From Euwallacea fornicatus (Eukaryota > Arthropoda > Insecta > Coleoptera > Curculionidae), in the NCBI RefSeq assembly GCF_040115645.1, contig NW_027096075.1, positions 173,725 to 237,724 on the forward strand: a stretch of DNA of 64,000 nt, given 5' to 3'. The notes under the pieces are model-generated. The model was not told the origin of the DNA. It searched no databases and saw nothing but the letters and a program-made list of their open reading frames with translations. Below, one piece after another: positions 52,297 through 64,000 of the stretch. How positions within the stretch are numbered: position 1 is the stretch's first letter; every line of letters begins with the position of its first letter. Both the position numbers and the translations under genes were made by a program.

Positions 52297-55064
52297 ATTA
52301 GGCTTATTTTGCTAAAAGGAGACGATTTGAACAACATTACTCGCAGCGTTGTTGAAATAACGTCAAAACATGGTTAACGGTCAATTTCCGACGAAATTTG
52401 CCGATTTCGCGGAATTGACGATTTTAAAACTCAGGATTGATCGAAATGATGGAAATAGCCCTAAATCGTGCGATTTACACGATTTGGACAAAAACTGACT
52501 GTTCTAGGACAGCCAAGTTGACGATTTGTCGTTTAAGGCCCCATTAGGCTTATTTTGCTGAAGGGAGCCGATTTGTACAAAATTGCTCGTAGCGTTGTTG
52601 AAATAACGTCAAAGCATGGTTAAAGGTCAATTTCCGACGAAAGTCGCCGATTTCAAGGAATGGACGATTTTGAAACTCAGGATTGATCGAAATGATGGAA
52701 ATAGCCCTAAATCGTGCGATTTACAGGATTTGGACAAAAACTGACAGTTCTAGGACAGCCAAGTTGACGATTTGTCGTTTAAGGCCCCATTAGGCTTATT
52801 TTGCTGAAAGGAGCCGATTTGTACAAAATTGCTCGTAGCGTTGTTGAAATAACGTTAAAGCATGGTTAAAGGTCAATTTCCGACGAAACTCGCCGATTTC
52901 AAGGAATGGACGATTTTAAAACTCAGGATTGATCGAAATGATGGAAATAGCCCTAAATCGTGCGATTTACAGGATTTGGACAAAAACTGACTGTTCTAGG
53001 ACAGCCAAGTTGACGATTTGTCGTTTAAGGCCCCATTAGGCTTATTTTGCTGAAAGGAGCCGATTTGTACAAAATTGCTCGTAGCGTTGTTGAAATAACG
53101 TCAAAGCATGGTTAAAGGTCAATTTCCGACGAAAGTCGCCGATTTCAAGGAATGGACGATTTTGAAACTCAGGATTGATCGAAATGATGGAAATAGCCCT
53201 AAATCGTGCGATTTACAGGATTTGGACAAAAACTGACTGTTCTAGGCCAGCCGAATTGGCAATTTGTCGTTTATGGCCCCATTAGGCTTATTTTGCTAAA
53301 AGAAGACGACTTGTACAAAATTGCTCGTAGCGTTGTTGAAATAACGTTAAAGCATGGTTAAAGGTCAATTTCCGACGAAACTCGCCGATTTCAAGGAATG
53401 GACGATTTTAAAACTCAGGATTGATCGAAATGATGGAAATAGCCCTAAATCGTGCGATTTACAGGATTTGGACAAAAACTGACAGTTCTAGCGCAGCCGA
53501 ATTGGCAATTTGTCGTTTATGGCCCCATTAGGCTTATTTTGCTAAAAGGAGACAATTCGAACAAAATTGCTCGTAGCGTTGTTGAAATAACGTCAAAGCA
53601 TGGTTAAAAGTCAATTTCCGACGAAAGTCGCCGATTTCGCGGAATTGACGATTTTGAATCGCAGGATTGATCGAAATGATGGAAATAGCCCTAAATCGTG
53701 CGATTTACAGGATTTGGACAAAAACTGACAGTTCTAGGACAGCCAAGTTGACGATTTGTCGTTTAAGGCCCCATTAGGCTTATTTTGCTAAAAGGAGACG
53801 ATTTGAACAAAATTACTCGTAGCGTTGTTGAAATAACGACAAAACATGGTTAAAGGTCAATTTCCGACGAAAGACGCTGATTTCGCGGAATTGTTGATTT
53901 TGAATCGCAGGATTGATCGAAATGAAGGAAATAGCCCTAAATCGTGCGATTTACAGGATTTGGACAAAAACTGACTGTTCTAGGACAGCCGAATTGGCAA
54001 GTTTTCGTTTATGGCCCCATTAGGCTTATATTGCTAAAAGGAGACGATTTGAACAACATTACTCGCAGCGTTGTTGAAATAACGTCAAAGCATGGTTAAA
54101 AGTCAATTTCCGACGAAAGTCGCCGATTTCGCGGAATTGACGATTTTGAATCGCAGGATTGATCGAAATGATGGAAATAGCCCTAACTCGTGCGATTTAC
54201 ACGATTTGGACAAAAACTGACTGTTCTAGGACAGCCGAATTGGCAATTTGTCGTTTTTGGCCCCATTAGGCTTATTTTGCTAAAAGGAGACGATTTGAAC
54301 AACATTACTCGCAGCGTTGTTGAAATAACGTCAAAGCATGGTTAAAAGTCAATTTCCGACGAAAGTCGCCGATTTCACGGATGTGACGATTTTGAAACTC
54401 AGGATTGATCGAAATGATGGAAATAGCCCTAAATCGTGCGATTTACAAGATTTGGACAAAAACTGACAGTTCTAGCGCAGCCGAATTGGCAATTTTTCGT
54501 TTATGGCCCCATTAGGCTTATTTTGCTAAAAGGAGACGACTTGTACAAAATTGCTCGTAGCGTTGTTGAAATAACGTTAAAGCATGGTTAAAGGTCAATT
54601 TCCGACGAAACTCGCCGATTTCAAGGAATGGACGATTTTAAAACTCAGGATTGATCGAAATGAAGGAAATAGCCCTAAATCATGCGATTTACACGATTTG
54701 GACAAAAACTGACTGTTCTAGGACAGCCAAGTTGACGATTTGTCGTTTAAGGCCCCATTAGGCTTATTTTGCTGAAAGGAGCCGATTTGTACAAAATTGC
54801 TCGTAGCGTTGTTGAAATAACGTCAAAGCATGGTTAAAGGTTAATTTCCGACGAAAGTCGCCGATTTCAAGGAATGGACGATTTTGAAACTCAGGATTGA
54901 TCGAAATGATGGAAATAGCCCTAAATCGTGCGATTTACAGGATTTGGACAAAAACTGACTGTTCTAGGACAGCCGAATTGGCAATTTGTCGTTTATGGCC
55001 CCATTAGGCTTATTTTGCTAAAAGGAGACGATTTTAACAAAATTGCTCGTAGCGTTGTTGAAAT

Positions 55065-58000
55065 AACGTAAAGCATGGCTAACGGTCAATTTCCGACGAA
55101 AGTCGCCGATTTCACGGATGTGACGATTTTGAAACTCAGGATTGATCGAAATGATGGAAATAGCCCTAAATCGTGCGATTTACACGATTTGGACAAAAAC
55201 TGACTGTTCTAGGACAGCCGAATTAGCAATTTGTCGTTTTTGGCCCCATTAGGCTTATTTTGCTAAAAGGAGACGATTTGAACAACATTACTCGCAGCGT
55301 TGTTGAAATAACGTCAAAGCATGGTTAAAAGTCAATTTCCGACGAAAGTCGCCGATTTCGCGGAATTGACGATTTTGAATCGCAGGATTGATCGAAATGA
55401 TGGAAATAGCCCTAACTCGTGCGATTTACACGATTTGGACAAAAACTGACTGTTCTAGGACAGCCGAATTGGCAATTTGTCGTTTTTGGCCCCATTAGGC
55501 TTATTTTGCTAAAAGGAGACGATTTGAACAACATTACTCGCAGCGTTGTTGAAATAACGTCAAAGCATGGTTAAAAGTCAATTTCCGACGAAAGTCGCCG
55601 ATTTCACGGATGTGACGATTTTGAAACTCAGGATTGATCGAAATGATGGAAATAGCCCTAAATCGTGCGATTTACAAGATTTGGACAAAAACTGACAGTT
55701 CTAGCGCAGCCGAATTGGCAATTTTTCGTTTATGGCCCCATTAGGCTTATTTTGCTAAAAGGAGACGATTTGAACAACATTACTCGCAGCGTTGTTGAAA
55801 TAACGTCAAAACATGGTTAACGGTCAATTTCCGACGAAACTCGCCGATTTCAAGGAATGGACGATTTTGAAACTCAGGATTGATCGAAATGATGGAAATA
55901 GCCCTAAATCGTGCGATTTACACGATTTGGACAAAAACTGACTGTTCTAGGACAGCCGAATTGGCAATTTGTCGTTTTTGGCCCCATTAGGCTTATTTTG
56001 CTAAAAGGAGACGATTTGAACAACATTACTCGCAGCGTTGTTGAAATAACGTCAAAGCATGGTTAAATGTCAATTTCCGACGAAAGTCGCCGATTTCACG
56101 GAATTGGCGATTTTGAAACTCAGGATTGATCGAAATGATGGAAATAGCCCTAAATCGTGCGATTTACAGGATTTGGACAAAAACTGACTGTTCTAGGACA
56201 GCCAAGTTGACGATTTGTCGTTTAAGGCCCCATTAGGCTTATTTTGCTGAAAGGAGCCGATTTGTACAAAATTGCTCGTAGCGTTGTTGAAATAACGTCA
56301 AAGCATGGTTAAAGGTCAATTTCCGACGAAAGTCGCCGATTTCAAGGAATGGACGATTTTGAAACTCAGGATTGATCGAAATGATGGAAATAGCCCTAAA
56401 TCGTGCGATTTACAGGATTTGGACAAAAACTGACTGTTCTAGGCCAGCCGAATTGGCAATTTGTCGTTTATGGCCCCATTAGGCTTATTTTGCTAAAAGA
56501 AGACGACTTGTACAAAATTGCTCGTAGCGTTGTTGAAATAACGTTAAAGCATGGTTAAAGGTCAATTTCCGACGAAACTCGCCGATTTCAAGGAATGGAC
56601 GATTTTAAAACTCAGGATTGATCGAAATGATGGAAATAGCCCTAAATCGTGCGATTTACAGGATTTGGACAAAAACTGACAGTTCTAGCGCAGCCGAATT
56701 GGCAATTTGTCGTTTATGGCCCCATTAGGCTTATTTTGCTAAAAGGAGACAATTCGAACAAAATTGCTCGTAGCGTTGTTGAAATAACGTCAAAGCATGG
56801 CTAACGGTCAATTTCCGACGAAAGTCGCCGATTTCAAGGAATGGACGATTTTGAAACTCAGGATTGATCGAAATGATGGAAATAGCCCTAAATCGTGCGA
56901 TTTACAGGATTTGGACAAAAACTGACTGTTCTAGGACAGCCGAATTGGCAATTTGTCGTTTATGGCCCCATTAGGCTTATATTGCTAAAAGGAGACGATT
57001 TGAACAACATTACTCGCAGCGTTGTTGAAATAACGTCAAAGCATGGTTAAAAGTCAATTTCCGACGAAAGTCGCCGATTTCGCGGAATTGACGATTTTGA
57101 ATCGCAGGATTGATCGAAATGATGGAAATAGCCCTAACTCGTGCGATTTACACGATTTGGACAAAAACTGACTGTTCTAGGACAGCCGAATTGGCAATTT
57201 GTCGTTTTTGGCCCCATTAGGCTTATTTTGCTAAAAGGAGACGATTTGAACAACATTACTCGCAGCGTTGTTGAAATAACGTCAAAGCATGGTTAAAAGT
57301 CAATTTCCGACGAAAGTCGCCGATTTCACGGATGTGACGATTTTGAAACTCAGGATTGATCGAAATGATGGAAATAGCCCTAAATCGTGCGATTTACAAG
57401 ATTTGGACAAAAACTGACAGTTCTAGCGCAGCCGAATTGGCAATTTTTCGTTTATGGCCCCATTAGGCTTATTTTGCTAAAAGGAGACGACTTGTACAAA
57501 ATTGCTCGTAGCGTTGTTGAAATAACGTTAAAGCATGGTTAAAGGTCAATTTCCGACGAAACTCGCCGATTTCAAGGAATGGACGATTTTAAAACTCAGG
57601 ATTGATCGAAATGATGGAAATAGCCCTAAATCGTGCGATTTACAGGATTTGGACAAAAACTGACAGTTCTAGCGCAGCCGAATTGGCAATTTGTCGTTTA
57701 TGGCCCCATTACGCTTATTTTGCTAAAAGGAGACAATTCGAACAAAATTGCTCGTAGCGTTGTTGAAATAACGTCAAAGCATGGCTAACGGTCAATTTCC
57801 GATGAAAGTCGCCGATTTCACGGAATTGGCGATTTTGAAACTCAGGATTGATCGAAATGATGGAAATAGCCCTAAATCGTGCGATTTACAGGATTTGGAC
57901 AAAAACTGACTGTTCTAGGACAGCTGAATTGGGAATTTATCGTTTATGGCCCCATTAGGCTTATATTGCTAAAAGGAGACGATTTCAACAACATTACTCG

Positions 58001-61000
58001 CAGCGTTGTTGAAATAACGTCAAAGCATGGCTAACGGTCAATTTCCGACGAAAGTCGCCGATTTCACGGAATTGGCGATTTTGAAACTCAGGATTGATCG
58101 AAATGAAGGAAATAGCCCTAAATCATGCGATTTACACGATTTGGACAAAAACTGACTGTTCTAGGACAGCCAAGTTGACGATTTGTCGTTTAAGGCCCCA
58201 TTAGGCTTATTTTGCTGAAAGGAGCCGATTTGTACAAAATTGCTCGTAGCGTTGTTGAAATAACGTCAAAGCATGGTTAAAGGTTAATTTCCGACGAAAG
58301 TCGCCGATTTCAAGGAATGGACGATTTTGAAACTCAGGATTGATCGAAATGATGGAAATAGCCCTAAATCGTGCGATTTACAGGATTTGGACAAAAACTG
58401 ACTGTTCTAGGACAGCCGAATTGGCAATTTGTCGTTTATGGCCCCATTAGGCTTATTTTGCTAAAAGGAGACGATTTTAACAAAATTGCTCGTAGCGTTG
58501 TTGAAATAACGTAAAGCATGGCTAACGGTCAATTTCCGACGAAAGTCGCCGATTTCACGGATGTGACGATTTTGAAACTCAGGATTGATCGAAATGATGG
58601 AAATAGCCCTAAATCGTGCGATTTACAGGATTTGGACAAAAACTGACTGTTCTAAGACAGCCGAATTGACAATTTGTCGTTTATGGCCCCATTAGGCTTA
58701 TTTTGCTAAAAGGAGACGATTTGAACAAAATTACTCGTAGCGTTGTTGAAATAACGTCAAAACATGGTTAAAGGTCAATTTCCGACGAAAGTCGCCGATT
58801 TCGCGGAATTGACGATTTTGAAACTCAGGATTGATCGAAATGATGGAAATTGCCCTAAATCGTGCGATTTACACGATTTGGACAAAAACTGACTGTTCTA
58901 GGACAGCCGAATTGGCAATTTGTCGTTTTTGGCCCCATTAGGCTTATTTTGCTAAAAGGAGACGATTTGAACAACATTACTCGCAGCGTTGTTGAAATAA
59001 CCTCAAAACATGGTTAATGGTCAATTTCCGACGAAAGTTGCCGATTTCGCGGAATTGACGATTTTAAAACTCAGGATTGATCGAAATGATGGAAATAGCC
59101 CTAAATCGTGCGATTTACACGATTTGGACAAAAACTGACTGTTCTAGGACAGCCAAGTTGACGATTTGTCGTTTAAGGCCCCATTAGGCTTATTTTGCTG
59201 AAGGGAGCCGATTTGTACAAAATTGCTCGTAGCGTTGTTGAAATAACGTCAAAGCATGGTTAAAGGTCAATTTCCGACGAAAGTCGCCGATTTCAAGGAA
59301 TGGACGATTTTGAAACTCAGGATTGATCGAAATGATGGAAATAGCCCTAAATCGTGCGATTTACAGGATTTGGACAAAAACTGACAGTTCTAGGACAGCC
59401 AAGTTGACGATTTGTCGTTTAAGGCCCCATTAGGCTTATTTTGCTAAAAGGAGACGATTTGAACAAAATTACTCGTAGCGTTGTTGAAATAACGACAAAA
59501 CATGGTTAAAGGTCAATTTCCGACGAAAGACGCTGATTTCGCGAAATTGTTGATTTTAAAACTCAGGATTGATCGAAATGATGGAAATAGCCCTAAATCG
59601 TGCGATTTACACGATTTGGACAAAAACTGACTGTTCTAGGACAGCCGAATTGGCAATTTTTCGTTTATGGCCCCATTAGGCTTATTTTGCTAAAAGGAGA
59701 CGATTTGAACAACATTACTCGCAGCGTTGTTGAAATAACCTCAAAACATGGTTAATGGTCAATTTCCGACGAAAGTTGCCGATTTCACGGAATTGACGAT
59801 TTTAAAACTCAGGATTGATCGAAATGATGGAAATAGCCCTAAATCGTGCGATTTACACGATTTGGACAAAAACTGACTGTTCTAGGACAGCCAAGTTGAC
59901 GATTTGTCGTTTAAAGCCCCATTAGGCTTATTTTGCTAAAAGGAGACGATTTGAACAAAATTGCTCGTAGCGTTGTTGAAATAACGTCAAAGCATGGTTA
60001 AATGTCAATTTCCGACGAAAGTCGCCGATTTCACGGAATTGGCGATTTTGAAACTCAGGATTGATCGAAATGATGGAAATAGCCCTAAATCGTGCGATTT
60101 ACAGGATTTGGACAAAAACTGACTGTTCTAGGACAGCCAAGTTGACGATTTGTCGTTTAAGGCCCCATTAGGCTTATTTTGCTGAAAGGAGCCGATTTGT
60201 ACAAAATTGCTCGTAGCGTTGTTGAAATAACGTCAAAGCATGGTTAAAGGTCAATTTCCGACGAAAGTCGCCGATTTCAAGGAATGGACGATTTTGAAAC
60301 TCAGGATTGATCGAAATGATGGAAATAGCCCTAAATCGTGCGATTTACAGGATTTGGACAAAAACTGACTGTTCTAGGCCAGCCGAATTGGCAATTTGTC
60401 GTTTATGGCCCCATTAGGCTTATTTTGCTAAAAGAAGACGACTTGTACAAAATTGCTCGTAGCGTTGTTGAAATAACGTTAAAGCATGGTTAAAGGTCAA
60501 TTTCCGACGAAACTCGCCGATTTCAAGGAATGGACGATTTTAAAACTCAGGATTGATCGAAATGATGGAAATAGCCCTAAATCGTGCGATTTACAGGATT
60601 TGGACAAAAACTGACAGTTCTAGCGCAGCCGAATTGGCAATTTGTCGTTTATGGCCCCATTAGGCTTATTTTGCTAAAAGGAGACAATTCGAACAAAATT
60701 GCTCGTAGCGTTGTTGAAATAACGTCAAAGCATGGCTAACGGTCAATTTCCGACGAAAGTCGCCGATTTCAAGGAATGGACGATTTTGAAACTCAGGATT
60801 GATCGAAATGATGGAAATAGCCCTAAATCGTGCGATTTACAGGATTTGGACAAAAACTGACTGTTCTAGGACAGCCGAATTGGCAATTTGTCGTTTTTGG
60901 CCCCATTAGGCTTATATTGCTAAAAGGAGACGATTTGAACAACATTACTCGCAGCGTTGTTGAAATAACGTCAAAGCATGGTTAAAAGTCAATTTCCGAC

Positions 61001-63918
61001 GAAAGTCGCCGATTTCGCGGAATTGACGATTTTGAATCGCAGGATTGATCGAAATGATGGAAATAGCCCTAACTCGTGCGATTTACACGATTTGGACAAA
61101 AACTGACTGTTCTAGGACAGCCGAATTGGCAATTTGTCGTTTTTGGCCCCATTAGGCTTATTTTGCTAAAAGGAGACGATTTGAACAACATTACTCGCAG
61201 CGTTGTTGAAATAACGTCAAAGCATGGTTAAAAGTCAATTTCCGACGAAAGTCGCCGATTTCACGGATGTGACGATTTTGAAACTCAGGATTGATCGAAA
61301 TGATGGAAATAGCCCTAAATCGTGCGATTTACAAGATTTGGACAAAAACTGACAGTTCTAGCGCAGCCGAATTGGCAATTTTTCGTTTATGGCCCCATTA
61401 GGCTTATTTTGCTAAAAGGAGACGACTTGTACAAAATTGCTCGTAGCGTTGTTGAAATAACGTTAAAGCATGGTTAAAGGTCAATTTCCGACGAAACTCG
61501 CCGATTTCAAGGAATGGACGATTTTAAAACTCAGGATTGATCGAAATGATGGAAATAGCCCTAAATCGTGCGATTTACAGGATTTGGACAAAAACTGACA
61601 GTTCTAGCGCAGCCGAATTGGCAATTTGTCGTTTATGGCCCCATTAGGCTTATTTTGCTAAAAGGAGACAATTCGAACAAAATTGCTCGTAGCGTTGTTG
61701 AAATAACGTCAAAGCATGGCTAACGGTCAATTTCCGACGAAAGTCGCCGATTTCACGGAATTGGCGATTTTGAAACTCAGGATTGATCGAAATGATGGAA
61801 ATAGCCCTAAATCGTGCGATTTACAGGATTTGGACAAAAACTGACTGTTCTAGGACAGCTGAATTGGGAATTTATCGTTTATGGCCCCATTAGGCTTATA
61901 TTGCTAAAAGGAGACGATTTGAACAACATTACTCGCAGCGTTGTTGAAATAACGTTAAAGCATGGTTAAAGGTTAATTTCCGACGAAACTCGCCGATTTC
62001 ACGGAATTGTTGATTTTGAAACTCAGGATTGATCGAAATGAAGGAAATAGCCCTAAATCATGCGATTTACACGATTTGGACAAAAGCTGACTGTTCTAGG
62101 ACAGCCAAGTTGACGATTTGTCGTTTAAGGCCCCATTAGGCTTATTTTGCTAAAAGGAGACGATTTGAACAAAATTGCTCGTAGCGTTGTTGAAATAACG
62201 TCAAAACATGGTTAACGGTCAATTTCCGACGAAAGTCGCCGATTTCGCGGAATTGACGATTTTGAAACTCAGGATTGATCGAAATGATGGAAATTGCCCT
62301 AAATCGTGCGATTTACACGATTTGGACAAAAACTGACTGTTCTAGGACAGCCGAATTGGCAATTTGTCGTTTTTGGCCCCATTAGGCTTATTTTGCTAAA
62401 AGGAGACGATTTGAACAACATTACTCGCAGCGTTGTTGAAATAACCTCAAAACATGGTTAATGGTCAATTTCCGACGAAAGTTGCCGATTTCGCGGAATT
62501 GACGATTTTAAAACTCAGGATTGATCGAAATGATGGAAATAGCCCTAAATCGTGCGATTTACACGATTTGGACAAAAACTGACTGTTCTAGGACAGCCGA
62601 ATTGGCAATTTTTCGTTTATGGCCCCATTAGGCTTATATTGCTAATAGGAGACGATTTGAACAAAATTCCTCGCAGCGTTGTTGAAATAACGTCAAAACA
62701 TGGTTAACGGTCAATTTCCGACGAAAGTTGCCGATTTCGCGGAATTGACGATTTTAAAACTCAGGATTGATCGAAATGATGGAAATAGCCCTAAATCGTG
62801 CGATTTACAGGATTTGGACAAAAACTGACTGTTCTAGGACAGCCGAATTGGCAATTTGTCGTTTATGGCCCCATTAGGCTTATTTTGCTAAAAGGAGACG
62901 ATTTTAACAAAATTGCTCGTAGCGTTGTTGAAATAACGTAAAGCATGGCTAACGGTCAATTTCCGACGAAAGTCGCCGATTTCACGGATGTGACGATTTT
63001 GAAACTCAGGATTGATCGAAATGATGGAAATAGCCCTAAATCGTGCGATTTACACGATTTGGACAAAAACTGACGGTTCTAGGACAGCCGAATTGGCAAT
63101 TTGTCGTTTTTGGCCCCATTAGGCTTATTTTGCTAAAAGGAGACGATTTGAACAACATTACTCGCAGCGTTGTTGAAATAACGTCAAAGCATGGTTAAAA
63201 GTCAATTTCCGACGAAAGTTGCCGATTTCGCGAAATTGACGATTTTAAAACTCAGGATTGATCGAAATGATGGAAATAGCCCTAAATCGTGCGATTTACA
63301 CGATTTGGACAAAAACTGACTGTTCTAGGACAGCCGAATTGGCAATTTTTCGTTTATGGCCCCATTAGGCTTATATTGCTAATAGGAGACGATTTGAACA
63401 ACATTACTCGCAGCGTTGTTGAAATAACGTCAAAGCATGGCTAACGGTCAATTTCCGACGAAAGTCGCCGATTTCACGGAATTTGCGATTTTGAAACTCA
63501 GGATTGATCGAAATGATGGAAATAGCCCTAAATCGTGCGATTTACTGGATTTGGACAAAAACTGACTGTTCTAGGACAGCCAAGTTGACGATTTGTCGTT
63601 TAAGGCCCCATTAGGCTTATTTTGCTGAAAGGAGCCGATTTGTACAAAATTGCTCGTAGCGTTGTTGAAATAACGTCAAAGCATGGTTAAAGGTTAATTT
63701 CCGACGAAAGTCGCCGATTTCAAGGAATGGACGATTTTGAAACTCAGGATTGATCGAAATGATGGAAATAGCCCTAAATCGTGCGATTTACAGGATTTGG
63801 ACAAAAACTGACTGTTCTAGGACAGCCGAATTGGCAATTTGTCGTTTATGGCCCCATTAGGCTTATTTTGCTAAAAGGAGACGATTTTAACAAAATTGCT
63901 CGTAGCGTTGTTGAAATA
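55065..63918 (+). repeat. 245-bp unit variant, four copies
   Basis: Units with ACGATTTTAACAAAATTGC and AATAACGTAAAGC (one C lost from the usual AACGTCAAAGC) have the marker AACGTA at 55,065, 58,508, 62,935 and 63,918. The two features travel together and are followed by CACGGATGTGACG, so this is an inherited subtype and not a random error. The last two copies are 983 bp apart (four units, one of them short by one base). Confidence 0.85.
56040..61915 (+). repeat. 3,935-bp spaced duplication in dialect II
   Basis: The segment from about 56,040 to 57,980 recurs from about 59,975 to 61,915 at an offset of 3,935 bp. Shared rare spellings are GGTTAAATGTCAATT (56,061 and 59,996), GGCCAGCC (56,442 and 60,377) and CAGCTGAATTGGGAATTTATC (57,921 and 61,856). 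Private differences include CATTACGCTT near 57,713 against CATTAGGCTT. The entry spans both copies and the sequence between them. Confidence 0.8.
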
Positions 63919-64000
63919 ACGTAAAGCATGGCTAACGGTCAATTTCCGACGAAAGTCGCCGATTTCACGGATGTGACGATTTTGAAACTCAGGATTGATA

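Larger units (their letters stand above)
19932..64000 (+). repeat. 246-bp satellite array (about 182 head-to-tail units)
   Basis: Counting from GGACAGCC, unit starts at 19,934, 20,181, 20,428 and 20,674 give 246 bp, or 247 bp where CAGCTTTGGTTAACGG replaces AAGCATGGTTAACGG. The period persists to the right edge, with 200-bp and 245-bp length variants. Landmarks in a unit are GGACAGCC at 1, GGCCCCATTAGGC at 31, GACGATTTGAAC at 61, GTTGTTGAAATAACG at 88, GGTCAATTTCCGACG at 119, CTCAGGATTGATCG at 171, TAAATCGTGCGATTTA at 202 and GACTGTTCTA at 237. A hand-counted consensus is about 41% GC with 16 CpGs. All units share one orientation and no mobile element interrupts them. I do not recognise the family. 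Stop codons occur in every frame of the consensus. Confidence 0.97.

Noticed and set aside
1..64000. CENP-B box in either monomer
   Set aside because: I searched the consensus of both units for the TTCG-N4-A-N2-CGGG core and found no match. TTCGGCAAAT and TTTCGTGAC only share the TTCG part.
1..64000. Telomeric repeats or a ribosomal DNA spacer
   Set aside because: No TTAGGG, TTTAGGG or TTAGG runs and no rRNA-like sequence are visible.
64000..64000. Final base A where the unit consensus has C, as a possible array end
   Set aside because: A single base at the window edge cannot show a boundary.
1..64000. Match to the Arabidopsis 178-bp or human alpha satellite
   Set aside because: Neither monomer resembles those families in the landmarks I can recall. 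Similar length alone is not evidence of relationship.

Overview
The window is entirely tandemly repeated satellite DNA. I find no gene, RNA gene, transposon, CRISPR array or prokaryotic regulatory element anywhere in the 64 kb. Two unrelated satellite families lie side by side, each head-to-tail on the + strand as written, and meet at one sharp junction at about 19,931/19,932. This architecture (a nucleosome-sized 174-bp monomer, a 246-bp monomer, multi-unit higher-order repeats, near-identical segmental copies) is typical of eukaryotic centromeric or pericentromeric heterochromatin. I do not recognise either monomer as a named satellite, so the species is open. A plant would fit the monomer size, but nothing in the sequence proves it.

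Region 1 (1-19,931) is a 174-bp satellite of about 114 units, about 37% GC by hand count of a consensus. It mixes two main monomer types that differ mostly in the last third of the unit and the start of the next one. Multi-unit blocks are re-duplicated: a 9-mer (1,566 bp) repeated in tandem at 8.5-11.7 kb, a 7-mer (1,218 bp) repeated at 13.2-15.7 kb, and a block of about 2.6 kb present three times (6.1, 12.4 and 16.4 kb). Each unit carries a perfect 14-bp palindrome or a form of it with a changed centre.

Region 2 (19,932-64,000) is a 246-bp satellite of about 182 units, about 41% GC, rich in CpG and in the short word CGATTT. Between 23.4 and 45.6 kb, 14 units lack the same 47 bp and are 200 bp long. 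Region 2 contains two sequence 'dialects'. Dialect I covers 19.9-31.9 and 37.3-45.6 kb and holds all the short units. Dialect II covers 31.9-37.3 and 45.6-64.0 kb. The I-II order appears twice because of a large segmental duplication: 32,194-37,284 reappears 13,500 bp downstream with only three substitutions and one 1-bp insertion seen. Nested inside are a 2,414-bp tandem repeat, a 3,198-bp 13-mer, a 984-bp 4-mer and a 3,935-bp spaced duplication.

No genes work together here. The biology is repeat evolution by unequal exchange and homogenisation, and possibly centromere or heterochromatin function. The short open frames that exist (up to 84 codons) are by-products of the repeats. A cluster of six single-base homopolymer indels at 50.4-52.3 kb looks more like local consensus error than biology.
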